Assembly: GCF_032911225.1 (NCBI RefSeq)
Contig: NZ_CP136600.1
Coordinates: 1,860,001-1,924,000 of the forward strand
Source of the DNA: Thalassotalea fonticola
GTDB lineage: Bacteria > Pseudomonadota > Gammaproteobacteria > Enterobacterales > Alteromonadaceae
DNA length: 64,000 nt
Reading direction: 5' to 3'
Position 1 is the first letter of the stretch; every line of letters starts with the position of its first letter. Positions 18,802 through 28,743 of the stretch are shown in pieces. A program made the translations under genes and the position numbers. The notes below the pieces were generated by a model, which ran no database searches, was not told the origin of the DNA, and worked only from the letters and a program-made list of their open reading frames with translations.

Positions 18802-19200
18802 TTAGTTAACACATTTTACAAAGGTGAAGAAGTCGGTTGCGCAAACGGCATCAGTGATCACAAAAACAATAAATACGGTAACTAATAATCCTGCTACGCC
18901 AGCACCCGCAGGTTGATTTTTTATCTCATTATTTAGTACCGAAATTTCTTCACTGGTTAAGCTCGCAATCCTCTGTTCAAGGGCATCAGTATCGACGCCC
19001 ATAGCAACTAATTGTTGCTTAAGTTGTTCAGTGTTTAAGGAAGTTAGTAAATCGTTGGTTGAGAAACTTTGCGAATCTAATTCAATTACTGCGTTAGTGC
19101 TTACCATGCCAGCTTGCACTGCCGTACTTTGAAAGTTAAACAACAGAACGAGATAAATCATCAGCTTAGCGAGTTTTTGTGAATGTATAAAATTTACCAT
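18802..19200 (-). CDS. PA2779-family small membrane protein
   Basis: 132 residues: a signal peptide (to QSTAVQA), a helical region rich in Leu and Gln (SLNTEQLKQQLVAMGVD, RIASLTSEEISVLNNEI), a Pro-Ala-Gly turn NQPAGAGVAG and one C-terminal membrane helix with a Cys-containing tail (VCATDFFTFVKCVN). This is the PA2779 pattern; function is not known. First gene of the two-gene operon with the cysteine peptidase. It could be the peptidase's substrate or anchor, which is inference from the pairing. Confidence 0.8.
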   Translation of the reverse strand: MVNFIHSQKLAKLMIYLVLLFNFQSTAVQAGMVSTNAVIELDSQSFSTNDLLTSLNTEQLKQQLVAMGVDTDALEQRIASLTSEEISVLNNEIKNQPAGAGVAGLLVTVFIVFVITDAVCATDFFTFVKCVN

Positions 19201-19390
19201 TTGCTCATTTCCAAATTGTTATTATTGATAAGAAATAACTTAATAGACTTGGTATAAGCTTAATTGATATTTGCAAATTTGCTAGAAAGTTTAAGTAATT
19301 GGTTACCTGTTTGTGAATTACTTCATTCAACATGTTAAGCTAATTCGGAAAAATAACATTGGAAAGTTAATAACTAAAAAAAGGTAAAAG

Positions 19391-20257
19391 ATGAACGAAG
19401 TTAAAAAACTTAAGGTCCCTGTAAAAAGTATTGCTGGTGCAGTTGTTACTGCCATTGCTCTTTTCGGTTCCGTATATACAGTAAATGAAGGTCACATTGG
19501 TATAGTAAAGCGTTTCAGTGAGGCAAAAGAGCAAGTGAATCCTGGATTACACTTTAAAATGCCATTCATAGACAGCGTTGAAGAAATAGAAGTTAGAACA
19601 CGTAAAAATGAAGAAAAAATGGCATCGAGTACTAAAGAGCAGATGCCAGTAACCGTGATCGTTTCAGTAAACTGGACTGTAGATAAATCTGCCGCGTTAG
19701 ATTTATTCCGTCAATATGGTGGTTTAAGTCAATTTGAATCAAGAATTCTTGATCCCAGATTTAGATCAGCAACAAAAGATGTTATTCCAAAATATGATGC
19801 CGAGCAGCTAATACAAGACAGAGCAAGTGCAATACAAGCTATAGAAGTAAATTTCATTGAAGAAATGAAAGATTTCCCAGTTAGTGTTGATAACATTCAA
19901 ATTGAAAATATTCAACTTCCGTCAAAGTACCTAACATCGATTGAAACAAAACAAACAGAGAAAAACTTAGCCGCAGCTGAAAAACACAAATTAGCTCGAC
20001 AAAACCTTGAAGCTCAGCGTGCAGTTAATACGGCTAAAGCACAAGCAGACGGTATAGAGCTGGTTGCAATTGCAGAGGCAAAAGCAATTAAACTCAAAGG
20101 TTTAGCGGAAGCCGAAGCCATAACAGCAAAAGCTAAAGCCCTTGGTGATAACCCTTTAATTGTTAAATTAACAGAAGCTCAAAATTGGGATGGAAAACTA
20201 CCTGCGACAATGCTTGGTGGGCAAAATATGCCAATTTTAGATATGCGTAACAAGTAA
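19391..20257 (+). CDS. SPFH/prohibitin-family membrane protein
   Basis: 288 residues with one N-terminal membrane helix (about 13-30) followed by the SPFH/Band 7 domain (GHIGIVKRFSEAKEQVNPGLHFKMPF) and a long Ala/Glu/Lys-rich coiled coil (about 190-260, EKHKLARQNLEAQRAVNTAKAQADG). It belongs to the stomatin/HflC/prohibitin group, whose members form ring-like scaffolds on membranes and often regulate proteases. No NfeD or HflK partner lies next to it, which separates it from the usual stomatin-NfeD and hflKC operons. Single gene with its own terminator. Confidence 0.85.
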   Translation: MNEVKKLKVPVKSIAGAVVTAIALFGSVYTVNEGHIGIVKRFSEAKEQVNPGLHFKMPFIDSVEEIEVRTRKNEEKMASSTKEQMPVTVIVSVNWTVDKSAALDLFRQYGGLSQFESRILDPRFRSATKDVIPKYDAEQLIQDRASAIQAIEVNFIEEMKDFPVSVDNIQIENIQLPSKYLTSIETKQTEKNLAAAEKHKLARQNLEAQRAVNTAKAQADGIELVAIAEAKAIKLKGLAEAEAITAKAKALGDNPLIVKLTEAQNWDGKLPATMLGGQNMPILDMRNK

Positions 20258-20261
20258 CTAG

Positions 20262-20310
20262 AAACGCTAATATGCTAGAGGTAGTAGGATATTAGCGTTT
20301 AATCTTCTTT
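20262..20310 (+). terminator. Rho-independent terminator after the SPFH gene
   Basis: Perfect 12-bp stem AAACGCTAATAT (20262-20273) / ATATTAGCGTTT (20289-20300), followed by a T-rich tail AATCTTCTTT. Confidence 0.75.
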
Positions 20311-20331
20311 AAATGATATATGCAGATGATA

Positions 20332-21360
20332 TTAACTATTTCCTTCCAGTTCACTCCAAGTAATATAGGTAGTTTCATCAATCACTTTATCACCATCGTA
20401 ATCCGCATCAATTTGAATATTTTCGGCATCAATGACTATCAGCTTTAAACTCGCGCCATCTGCGCCAGTTACAAGTAGCTCTCCTGAATGAGGATAGCTC
20501 CCTCCTGTCCCCATAAGTGTTAGTGTTGTTTCATAATTAACTGTGCCGATAAATTCACTGCTAGTTAGGCTGCCCTTTGCACTCTGCTCCCAAGCTATTG
20601 GAAACGTGCTCGTATCAACAATAAAAGTATCTAAAAAATTGCTCATAGTTACAGCTTTATCATCGAAATTAATTGAAAAGCTGTTGCCTGAAACCTCAAG
20701 CTTTTCTAGAGGCGGAGCAAGGGTATCAATTACCATACTAATATCGCCATCAAAGCTTATGCTTTCACTGTCAGTAGTTGTCATTAAGTCTGCAAATTTC
20801 ACCTCAACTTCCAGCAAAAATTCTAATGAATTTATATCACCATCAATGTTGACAATTGTCATTTCTAATAAGCCATCGATAACCTCACCGTAACCGTCAT
20901 CGCACATATTAGACTCTATATTTAAAACATCTCCTGCCGTTAATGTGTTTACATCATTAAGATCTCCCCAGATCTTCTGTGTACCACTAACATAACAATC
21001 GACGGTTTCAGGGCCTATTGGTGTGTAATTTATAATAATACCAGCTAACGCTTTTTGACTTGTCACACTGGCACCATGCATGGCGGTAGGGTTACTCATA
21101 TTCATTTCTACTGTCACATTTGAATTAGAGAAGTCTACAGAATTAGTTAAGTTGTCGGTGCCTAAAACAGCTGCGCTTACTTCTGCTAATATTTGCATAG
21201 CATTACCGCTGTCAATGCTAGTTGTTGATGCTTGGTTATTAACTTTTGGAGTGTCCCCCCCGCCACCGCCTCCACCACATGCAGAAACGCATAAGGTTAA
21301 AAGCAATGTAATGCACACATTAAGAAGTTGACGTTGATTATGAGGTGATGATTTTGACAT
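20332..21360 (-). CDS. Lipoprotein of unknown function with N-terminal poly-Gly tract
   Basis: 342 residues. The signal peptide ends with lipobox VSAC followed by seven Gly, encoded partly by a run of seven C on the plus strand (21255-21261). The rest is acidic and beta-rich with a calcium-loop-like end (DADYDGDKVIDE). I recognise no domain. It resembles the many lipoproteins of Alteromonadales that carry a Cys-Gly-rich start. Gene stands alone between the SPFH terminator and a 366-bp intergenic gap. Confidence 0.7.
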   Translation of the reverse strand: MSKSSPHNQRQLLNVCITLLLTLCVSACGGGGGGGDTPKVNNQASTTSIDSGNAMQILAEVSAAVLGTDNLTNSVDFSNSNVTVEMNMSNPTAMHGASVTSQKALAGIIINYTPIGPETVDCYVSGTQKIWGDLNDVNTLTAGDVLNIESNMCDDGYGEVIDGLLEMTIVNIDGDINSLEFLLEVEVKFADLMTTTDSESISFDGDISMVIDTLAPPLEKLEVSGNSFSINFDDKAVTMSNFLDTFIVDTSTFPIAWEQSAKGSLTSSEFIGTVNYETTLTLMGTGGSYPHSGELLVTGADGASLKLIVIDAENIQIDADYDGDKVIDETTYITWSELEGNS

Positions 21361-21726
21361 TTTGAATCCCTACAAATAAACACTGGCCAAAAAGACTGTT
21401 AACTACTTAAATTTTAAGGATAAAGTCTTATTATTGTATATACTCATCTAGTATATAAGTTATAGCTTAAGACTAAAACAAATCAACTTTTATCTATATC
21501 CTTTTGGTAAAAATTTAACTTTTCATTCAGTTTTTAACGTTGCTTAATATAGATTGCAGATAGATGTTAAAAATACATATCTAGAGATTACAAGTGCTGT
21601 ATATACGTGGTAAAAATATTCACTTCCTTCCTATAACGATTTAAAGTAAAGTCATTGTAGACACATGTAAATAAAAGAATTTATTTTTAAAACACAACAA
21701 AACTGCAAATTTTAAAAGGGATTTTA
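21361..21726. other. Intergenic region (366 bp), divergent promoters, one inverted repeat
   Basis: Separates the divergent lipoprotein and S9 peptidase genes. A 7-bp perfect inverted repeat TATATAC (21437-21443) / GTATATA (21451-21457) around 7 bases is the only clear structure and could be an operator. No ORF or terminator seen. Confidence 0.3.
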
Positions 21727-23685
21727 ATGATTATTAAAGCGAAACTAAATACCTGTTTTATACTCTTTTGTAGCGTGTTACTTTTCACGTTACCAAGCCA
21801 AGCAAATCAATGGGGTAAACTTTTTGATTATGGTCAATATCAAAATGCAAAAATTTCTCCCGATGGAAAACACTTAGCAGTATCAGTACTCAGCAAAAAT
21901 AAACAATCATTAGTATTTTTTGAAATGAAAACGTTCACTATCGTGGGAGGAGCAAAATTTTCAGGAAAATATGAGGTTGGAGATTACCAATGGGTTAACA
22001 ATGAACGGGTTGTAATTAATATGGTGAAACGTAGAGGTTGGCTTGAAAAACCTGTTTTCTATGGTGAGTTATATGCCGTTAATTATGACGGTTCAAGAGG
22101 CGAGATGATTTATGGCTATCAATCAGGAGAGATGCAAACGGGTTCAGCAATAAAAAAGAAGAAAAGCACAATGGGCTGGGCTGACATCATTGATATTTTA
22201 CCTGAAGATGAAAAACACATTTTAATTAGCTCTACTCCTATGAGTAAAACTGGTGAACGCACACCTTCGGTATTCAAGCTTAATATTTATTCAGGAGTAA
22301 CAAGAAAAAAATTAGCAACCTCTCCGGTACCATTCGCTAGGTTTTTGACAGATACTTCAGGGAAGTTACGAGCTGTTGTAGGTACCGATAAAAATGATCA
22401 GGAAAAACTATACATTAGAAATGAAGATGAGTGGCACCTAATCGACAGCGATATAGTCGGTACCAATATAAACCCACTAGCGATAAGTGCATCAGGTAAA
22501 TATTTGTATAGTCTCGATAATCATCAGCAAGATTTGAGGGGTGTCTTTAAACTTGATTTGGAAGATTATTCATATAAAAACTTTTTCACCGATCAGGAAG
22601 TCAATATTACAAGCGTTGAGATGACCACAGATGGTCGCTCGGTGTATGCGGTTAAGCTCGATGATGGTTACCCTTCCTATGTAATATTAAATAGTAAACT
22701 TGAAGAAGCAAAAGTCTATAAAGACTTAATCAAATCTTTTCCGTACAGCGAAATCAGCATAACCAGTAAGACTAAAGATGGTAACTTTTATGTGGTTTAT
22801 GTTTCATCTGACGTTGACCCTGGCCAAATCTTTCTATTTGATAAAAAACAGAATAAATTAATGTTTTTATTTAAATATAAACCAGAGATAAAAACGTCCG
22901 AGTTTGTTCAAGTTGAACCAATAGAATTCAAAGCCGCAGACGGCCAAAAAATCGATGGTTATTTCACCCAAGGTAAAGCCACAACAAAAGACAAAATAGC
23001 GCCAGTCGTCGTATTAGTACATGGTGGACCTCATGGTGTTCGTGATTACTGGAATTTCTCAAGTCAAGTTCAATACCTGGCGCTCAATGGTTATTCCGTT
23101 TTGCAAATTAACTATCGCGGTTCAGGTGGTTATGGCCATGACTTTGAAAGTGCAGGACATCAAGCTTGGGGAAGTATTACACAGCAAGATATTCATGATG
23201 GCTATCAATGGCTAGTTAAACAAAATAAAGCGATTGCCAACAATGTATGCATTATGGGGGCTAGCTTTGGCGCTTATTCAGCAATTCAAAGTACGACGTT
23301 ATATCCTGACACATATAAATGTGCAATTGCTAATGCTGGCATTTATGATTTAGAACTGATGTTTGATAAAGGAGACATACAAGAACGTCGCTCTGGTTTG
23401 AGCTATTTAAACCAGGTTTTAGGTTCTGATCAGCAACAACTTAAAAGCATGTCACCAGTAAATTATGTCGACAGAATTGATGTACCTTTATTGTTGGCTC
23501 ATGGCAAAGAAGATGAAAGAGCTCCTTTAGAGCATGCTGAGCGCTTAAGAGAAGCTTTAGACAAGGCTAATAAACCCTATGAATGGTTTATTCTAGATAA
23601 AGAAGGGCATGGTTTCTTCAACCCTGAAAACCAAAAAGCTTATATGAAAAAGGTTGTTAGCTTTTTAGATAAGCACTTAATTTAG
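21727..23685 (+). CDS. S9-family prolyl oligopeptidase-like peptidase (exported)
   Basis: 652 residues. A signal peptide ends near PSQAN. Residues 27-400 form the beta-propeller typical of dipeptidyl/acylaminoacyl peptidases. The alpha/beta hydrolase domain has the nucleophile in GASFGAYSA, the acid in HGKEDERAPLEH and the His in KEGHGFFNPEN; the oxyanion segment is VLVHGGPHG. It should cut short peptides, releasing N-terminal di- or acyl-amino acids, in the periplasm. AAAGGG precedes the ATG. A shared hairpin terminator lies after it. Confidence 0.9.
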   Translation: MIIKAKLNTCFILFCSVLLFTLPSQANQWGKLFDYGQYQNAKISPDGKHLAVSVLSKNKQSLVFFEMKTFTIVGGAKFSGKYEVGDYQWVNNERVVINMVKRRGWLEKPVFYGELYAVNYDGSRGEMIYGYQSGEMQTGSAIKKKKSTMGWADIIDILPEDEKHILISSTPMSKTGERTPSVFKLNIYSGVTRKKLATSPVPFARFLTDTSGKLRAVVGTDKNDQEKLYIRNEDEWHLIDSDIVGTNINPLAISASGKYLYSLDNHQQDLRGVFKLDLEDYSYKNFFTDQEVNITSVEMTTDGRSVYAVKLDDGYPSYVILNSKLEEAKVYKDLIKSFPYSEISITSKTKDGNFYVVYVSSDVDPGQIFLFDKKQNKLMFLFKYKPEIKTSEFVQVEPIEFKAADGQKIDGYFTQGKATTKDKIAPVVVLVHGGPHGVRDYWNFSSQVQYLALNGYSVLQINYRGSGGYGHDFESAGHQAWGSITQQDIHDGYQWLVKQNKAIANNVCIMGASFGAYSAIQSTTLYPDTYKCAIANAGIYDLELMFDKGDIQERRSGLSYLNQVLGSDQQQLKSMSPVNYVDRIDVPLLLAHGKEDERAPLEHAERLREALDKANKPYEWFILDKEGHGFFNPENQKAYMKKVVSFLDKHLI

Positions 23686-23725
23686 CTCTGTATCATCGTG
23701 TAGACCTAGTTCATAACAACACAAT

Positions 23726-23764
23726 AAAAAGCCCCCAGTAATTGGATATTCCAACTATTGGGGT
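23726..23764. terminator. Bidirectional terminator between S9 peptidase and U32 genes
   Basis: Imperfect stem CCCCAGTAATTGGA / TCCAACTATTGGGG with short A and T tracts. On the minus strand it reads directly into CTTTTTATTG, a good terminator for the U32 gene; on plus the T-tract is poor. Confidence 0.65.
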
Positions 23765-23790
23765 CACTTCAGTATTTAGGCGCTCCTAAG

Positions 23791-26118
23791 CTACAAACCA
23801 TTGTAATACTGAATATTGGTAAACTCTGGCACCATAGACTTTAGTGTTTCTTTTGCAGGTAAGTTTCCGCAGGAGTCACCACTGAGCAATTGTTCAAATT
23901 GTTTAATCAGTTGTGGCTTGTCTGGTGATTCTTTATCACCTGCACCGATATTCGTTAAATCAATCATAAAGCCGTCAAATAAGTCGGCAAGATCATCAAT
24001 GATCTCAGGATTTAAAAACTGATCTTGATTATAAATACTTGGGTAACCGGCTTTTTGCTTATCAATGGCAAATGATGCACCTTTAAGATTTGTGATGCTG
24101 GTTGATTTGTCACAAGACAACATACAGCCATTATCAATTCTTGGTTTTTCACAGCCGACACTTTGCTGGAAGAAACACTGTCTGCTGGCCATCAATAAAA
24201 TAGGATGATAAATGCTATACATCATTTTAAAATTATTAGGACGAGCAATGGTTTGAATTTGCTGTTTATTAATTTCATTCGAAATAAACGCGCCGCTACA
24301 ATCGAACTCCTCTTGCATCGCTAAAAGTACATAAGAATTTGTTGTATTTAAAAATGGACCAGCAATCCACTTAATGCCTAACTCATAAGCTCGATACGCG
24401 ATTCCGGTGTTATTGGTAACGATAAGTTCAGGCTTAACTTGTTCTAAAATATTTAGCGCAACATCATAATCTTTACCAATTAATACCGCTGGGAACCAGG
24501 GAATCAAACGAGGGTTTTGTTGTAAAAAGGTAACATACTTTGTACAACCGCGTTTATATGCGTCAGGTAATTTAAAGTAAATATCAGCATCAGTAACATC
24601 AGCTAACGCTAAGTCGGCTTCATCACAAATGAGAATGGAGAGTTTTGCACGTTTTTCTTGTTCGTCCGATGCTTTCGCAACTGTGCTTGTGATTTTAGCT
24701 TTGGCGTGTCTTGCAAGTTTTGGCAGTTGAACTTCTGGTATTGCTTTTTGATTATGAAGTAATGAATAAATTTCATTTTTAAGAGCCGTAAGCGCTTTAA
24801 ATGGAACGCTTACATTGCTAGCTAAGTCTTCAATATTCAATGCGATTAAATCAAACTCTGCGTTGCCTAAACTTTTAAAACGCTTTTCAATAGTCGCTTG
24901 CTCAATACCGGCTTGTTCACTTTGTCTTAATAGTGCCTCAGAACTCACAACAAAAGTGTTTTTAGTTCGTTCATCAGACAAACTAAGCATTGCACTTTGA
25001 TCAGTGGTAACGGTAACCGTTAATGGTTGCCCTACTTCACCAGAAAACACTAAACTTAGTAATATTTTATCAATATTAAGATACTTTATTTTGTCGAACA
25101 CTGTTGCTGATATTTGATCTTTTTCTTTATTAAGACTTTGTTCTACTTCTTGAATTTGCACGACAGAAATAGCATTGCTGGCGTCTATCGCATAATTTTT
25201 TGAATTATCACGTGGGTTTTCAATAAACATGGACTGGTTTAAATCACCACGCAAAAAGGCATTGGTTAAATCACGATTAAACACTTTATATAGGCGCTCA
25301 CCATCTTGAGTTAATTCACCGGTTTCAATAATGCCATCTATTTGTTTTCTAAAACTATCAACCACAGTATGCACATAACTTGCACCCTTAATACGACCTT
25401 CAATTTTGAACGAATGAACACCCGCATCGATTAACGCTGGTAAATCAAAAAATGCTGAGTTGTCTTTGATATTTAATGGAAAGTTATTACCAGCAGGTGT
25501 GGTTTCATATTCTTCACGACACGCTTGACTGCAACGACCTCGGTTACCTGAATTACCAACACTTGCAGACGTTGAATAACAGAGTCCTGAAAATGCCACA
25601 CAAAGTGAGCCATGCACAAATACTTCAGTTAAAACATCGTGCTCGCGACCCGCGGTTGCCATTGTGGTTATTTCACGTAAATTTAATTCTCTTGATAAAT
25701 TAACCCGTGATGCACCTAATTTTTTTAAGAATGCTATTTGGCCAATATTATGGGTGGTCATTTGCGTAGATGCATGAATATCTAATGTAGGGAAATGTTT
25801 TTTAAGAATGTAAAACATACCTATATCTTGCACAATAACACCGTCGAGAGAGGTATTTACTAGCTTGCTTAATAATTTAGCTAGCGATTTAAATTCGCGT
25901 TCTAAAATAACAATATTAAGTGTTAAGAATATTTGGCATTGATACTGATGTGCTAAACGAATTAAGCCGACAAGTTCATCAAAATATATATTAGACGCAC
26001 GGTTACGAGCATTAAACATATCTAAACCACAATATACGGCATCAGCTCCGGCAATAATGGCTGCTTTAATGGCGTCAACATCGCCACCGGGTGCTAATAA
26101 TTCAATTTTAGGATTCAT
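23791..26118 (-). CDS. U32-family protein, RlhA-like (23S rRNA hydroxylation)
   Basis: 775 residues. The N-terminal U32 domain begins LLAPGGDVDAIKAAIIAGADAVY and has VFVHGSLCVAFSGLCY with the downstream Cys pair RCSQACR, the cluster-binding Cys set of this family; SFKIEGRIKG follows. Order and spacing match E. coli RlhA, which takes part in 5-hydroxylation of C2501 in 23S rRNA. The protein is about 120 residues longer than RlhA. The extra C-terminal part has a second Cys-rich stretch (RQCFFQQSVGCEKP..GCMLSC). Family certain; RlhA function inferred. A second U32 protein, TrhP, lies at 32160. Confidence 0.8.
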   Translation of the reverse strand: MNPKIELLAPGGDVDAIKAAIIAGADAVYCGLDMFNARNRASNIYFDELVGLIRLAHQYQCQIFLTLNIVILEREFKSLAKLLSKLVNTSLDGVIVQDIGMFYILKKHFPTLDIHASTQMTTHNIGQIAFLKKLGASRVNLSRELNLREITTMATAGREHDVLTEVFVHGSLCVAFSGLCYSTSASVGNSGNRGRCSQACREEYETTPAGNNFPLNIKDNSAFFDLPALIDAGVHSFKIEGRIKGASYVHTVVDSFRKQIDGIIETGELTQDGERLYKVFNRDLTNAFLRGDLNQSMFIENPRDNSKNYAIDASNAISVVQIQEVEQSLNKEKDQISATVFDKIKYLNIDKILLSLVFSGEVGQPLTVTVTTDQSAMLSLSDERTKNTFVVSSEALLRQSEQAGIEQATIEKRFKSLGNAEFDLIALNIEDLASNVSVPFKALTALKNEIYSLLHNQKAIPEVQLPKLARHAKAKITSTVAKASDEQEKRAKLSILICDEADLALADVTDADIYFKLPDAYKRGCTKYVTFLQQNPRLIPWFPAVLIGKDYDVALNILEQVKPELIVTNNTGIAYRAYELGIKWIAGPFLNTTNSYVLLAMQEEFDCSGAFISNEINKQQIQTIARPNNFKMMYSIYHPILLMASRQCFFQQSVGCEKPRIDNGCMLSCDKSTSITNLKGASFAIDKQKAGYPSIYNQDQFLNPEIIDDLADLFDGFMIDLTNIGAGDKESPDKPQLIKQFEQLLSGDSCGNLPAKETLKSMVPEFTNIQYYNGL

Positions 26119-26298
26119 TTATACAACTTATAATCGTTACTTAGCCAACAACTTTGCTAATAATAGTGTGAGTTTATTTCGATGCGGGGATTTTACCCGT
26201 ATATTTCATGGCTGAATAGCGATAAAGTAAGCTTATTCGTTAAAGAGCTAATTATCTAAGCTAGATATACAAGCAACTTTCATTAACAAGAAGCACAC

Positions 26299-26943
26299 AT
26301 GACATTACCCGTTTTATATTCTTTAAGAAATTGCCCTTATGCAATGCGTGCCCGGTTAGCAATATACAAATCAAAACAGCCCATCGAATTACGCGATGTT
26401 GTTTTGACCAATAAGCCAAAAGCAATGATCAGCGCATCAGCAAAAGGCACGGTGCCAATTTTAGTATTAACGTCAGAGCACGTAATTGATGAAAGTTTAG
26501 ATGTGATGTTATGGGCACTTAATGAAAGTGATCCAGATGACTTACTGCACGGTGAAAACTCATTAACTGATATTTTGAACTTAATTCACCAATTTGATGA
26601 TGAATTTAAAACATGTTTAGAGCAATATAAATGCGCGAAACGATATCACGAAAGTAACCTAAGTGAATGTCGACAAGCATGCGAAGTATATTTAAAAGAC
26701 TTAGAGCTGCGCTTAACCGATCATGACTATATTATTGATGAAAAAGAAAGCTTAGCCGATATCGCCCTGCTGCCCTTTATTCGTCAATTTGCCAAAATAG
26801 AACGTCAATGGTATCTGCAATCACCATACCCCAATGTAAAGCGATGGCTTAATCGATACTTGCAAAGCGCAATGTTTACCAAGGTGATGGCTAAATACCC
26901 TTTGTGGTCAGAAAATAGCGAAATCACAGTCTTTACTGGTTAA
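26299..26943 (+). CDS. Glutathione S-transferase family protein
   Basis: 214 residues: a thioredoxin-fold N-terminal domain with the active-site segment RNCPYAMRARLA and the cis-Pro glutathione-binding loop GTVPIL, then a helical C-terminal domain with SLADIALLPFIRQFA. The CPY motif is Grx2-like, so it may act as a glutathione-dependent reductase rather than a classical conjugating enzyme. Start at ATG after AAGAAG. Single gene, convergent with the sulfatase. Confidence 0.85.
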   Translation: MTLPVLYSLRNCPYAMRARLAIYKSKQPIELRDVVLTNKPKAMISASAKGTVPILVLTSEHVIDESLDVMLWALNESDPDDLLHGENSLTDILNLIHQFDDEFKTCLEQYKCAKRYHESNLSECRQACEVYLKDLELRLTDHDYIIDEKESLADIALLPFIRQFAKIERQWYLQSPYPNVKRWLNRYLQSAMFTKVMAKYPLWSENSEITVFTG

Positions 26944-26957
26944 CAATGAAATAGAAG

Positions 26958-28373
26958 CTAAGGATTCGGCGTGCCAGTATCCTTTTTAATCGATGCTAGA
27001 TGATCTTCGATCACCTGCCATAAGGGAGTGTCTGCCCAAGTATCATCGAGATAAAAAGCTTCAGGTTCTTCTTCTTTTGGATCTACCAGCAGGTTGTAGA
27101 TTGATGGATAAGCCATGTTTAGGATCGCATAACTCTTTTCATCTATTTCCTTGATAAGCATCTTCCAATTGCGCCACTTCACGCCAAAAAGTTCATTACC
27201 GATATATATGACCATTGACTCTCTAGCGGACTTCGAAGACTTTGCCATAAAAAAATCAGATTGATCAACACCATCGAGTATCCTATCTTGTGGGATATCA
27301 CCGCCGGTAAATTTAGCTAAAGTGGGAAATACATCGATCAGATGGACAATGTCATTTGATACTTGCTTGGCAGGAATTTTCATCGGATAGCGGATCAAAA
27401 AAGGAACCCGTAAGGAGCCTTCATAGGGAGAAAACATGGCGCCTCGCCAAGGTCCGGTGAATCCAAAAGATCTTTTTATACCTTCACGACCATTGTCCGA
27501 AGTAAAGATAAAGATAGTGTTATCTTTAAGTCCTAGCTTATCAATGGTATCGAGGACTTCACCGACATAGGTATCAGTTTGTGCCAAAACATCGGCAAAA
27601 CTTCCATTTCCCGTTTTCCCCTTAAAGTCAGGGTGGGCATCGACCGGTTCATGGGTTTGCGTGTAGGGCAGATAGGCGAAAAAAGGCTTTTCAGCTTTAG
27701 CCTTACGCTTGATAAAATCTATGGCCTGATCTGTGATTTCTCGATCGATAGTCGCACGTTTGGCTCGGCCATAAACTTCAAGTTTTTTCGGGTTTTGACC
27801 TTTTGTTGCCGTCATAATGTGGGTAAATTTAACGCCAGCGTCCTTTTGAAAGCTAGCACTATCAGGCCAGAAGGCTTGATCCGAAGAGTTGGGGATACCA
27901 TACCATTCATCAAACCCTTGATCTGTAGGATAACGCCCTTCGGCATCGCCCAAATGCCATTTGCCGAACATCCCCGTTACGTAATCAGCCTCTGACAACA
28001 TTTCAGCTAAGGTGATCTCCCACTTCGTTATCCCGTACCATATCCCCCTGGGAGCACCATCTCGAGTTTGTCGAGTGCGAATACCATAGCGACCAGTCAT
28101 CAATGCGGCTCTCGATGGCGTGCACTCTGCTTCAACATTAAAGTTGGTGAGTTGTAAACCTTGTGCGGCAATACTATCAATATTGGGCGTTGGGGCTCCG
28201 CGCAGTACTCCGCCGCCATATACACCAATTTCCCCATAGCCAAAATTATCCATAAGCACTAAAACAATATTGGGCTTACTCTCATTCTTTGGCGCTGCAA
28301 TTGTCTGAGGAATTAATACAATAAGGATTAATAGAAATGTCAGAATCTTCATTTCTCGAATGTACTTGGACAT
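26958..28373 (-). CDS. Type I sulfatase (arylsulfatase family), exported
   Basis: 471 residues from ATG 28373, chosen over the GTG three bases upstream because GGAG lies 6 bases before the ATG. Signal peptide ends near TIAAPK. The formylglycine motif is ECTPSRAALMTGR (Cys84). The N-terminal metal site reads LMDNFGYGEIG, with DN in place of the usual DD, as in one arylsulfatase subgroup; a second site is FTSDNGREG. It removes sulfate esters from an unknown substrate, possibly algal polysaccharide or a small aryl sulfate. No anaerobic or FGE-type maturase gene is in the window. Base composition looks somewhat richer in GC than neighbours. Confidence 0.88.
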   Translation of the reverse strand: MSKYIREMKILTFLLILIVLIPQTIAAPKNESKPNIVLVLMDNFGYGEIGVYGGGVLRGAPTPNIDSIAAQGLQLTNFNVEAECTPSRAALMTGRYGIRTRQTRDGAPRGIWYGITKWEITLAEMLSEADYVTGMFGKWHLGDAEGRYPTDQGFDEWYGIPNSSDQAFWPDSASFQKDAGVKFTHIMTATKGQNPKKLEVYGRAKRATIDREITDQAIDFIKRKAKAEKPFFAYLPYTQTHEPVDAHPDFKGKTGNGSFADVLAQTDTYVGEVLDTIDKLGLKDNTIFIFTSDNGREGIKRSFGFTGPWRGAMFSPYEGSLRVPFLIRYPMKIPAKQVSNDIVHLIDVFPTLAKFTGGDIPQDRILDGVDQSDFFMAKSSKSARESMVIYIGNELFGVKWRNWKMLIKEIDEKSYAILNMAYPSIYNLLVDPKEEEPEAFYLDDTWADTPLWQVIEDHLASIKKDTGTPNP

Positions 28374-28743
28374 CACCGTCTCCTTTAAGGGAATATAGGC
28401 CTATGTTGCAAGTAACCGCTTTCTGTGACTTTGCAATTTCAATAGGGTTATAGTGCTATTTTTTACTTTATATCCAATAAGGTATAGGCAAAAAACTCTA
28501 AACTGTATACCCAATTTGGGTAGTGTTTATTGGGTTCTAACTTATCAAAGCTCAACATTCTGATATTTTCTCGTTTGGATTTACTTAGATTTATCCGCTG
28601 TCACTAAGCAGCAAACGTTTACATTAGTTATAGCTGTAAAATGGTAAGCCAAACATTAAAAACAAAAACCCATTTGCTTAATATCCCCTTAATAACTTAA
28701 AATAACCGCAATTAATTTTGCTTTAAAATAAAAAGGTTTTCCC
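28374..28743. other. Intergenic region (370 bp), nothing clear
   Basis: Lies between the divergent sulfatase and ettA genes and so holds both promoters. I see no strong hairpin, repeat or ORF. Confidence 0.3.
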
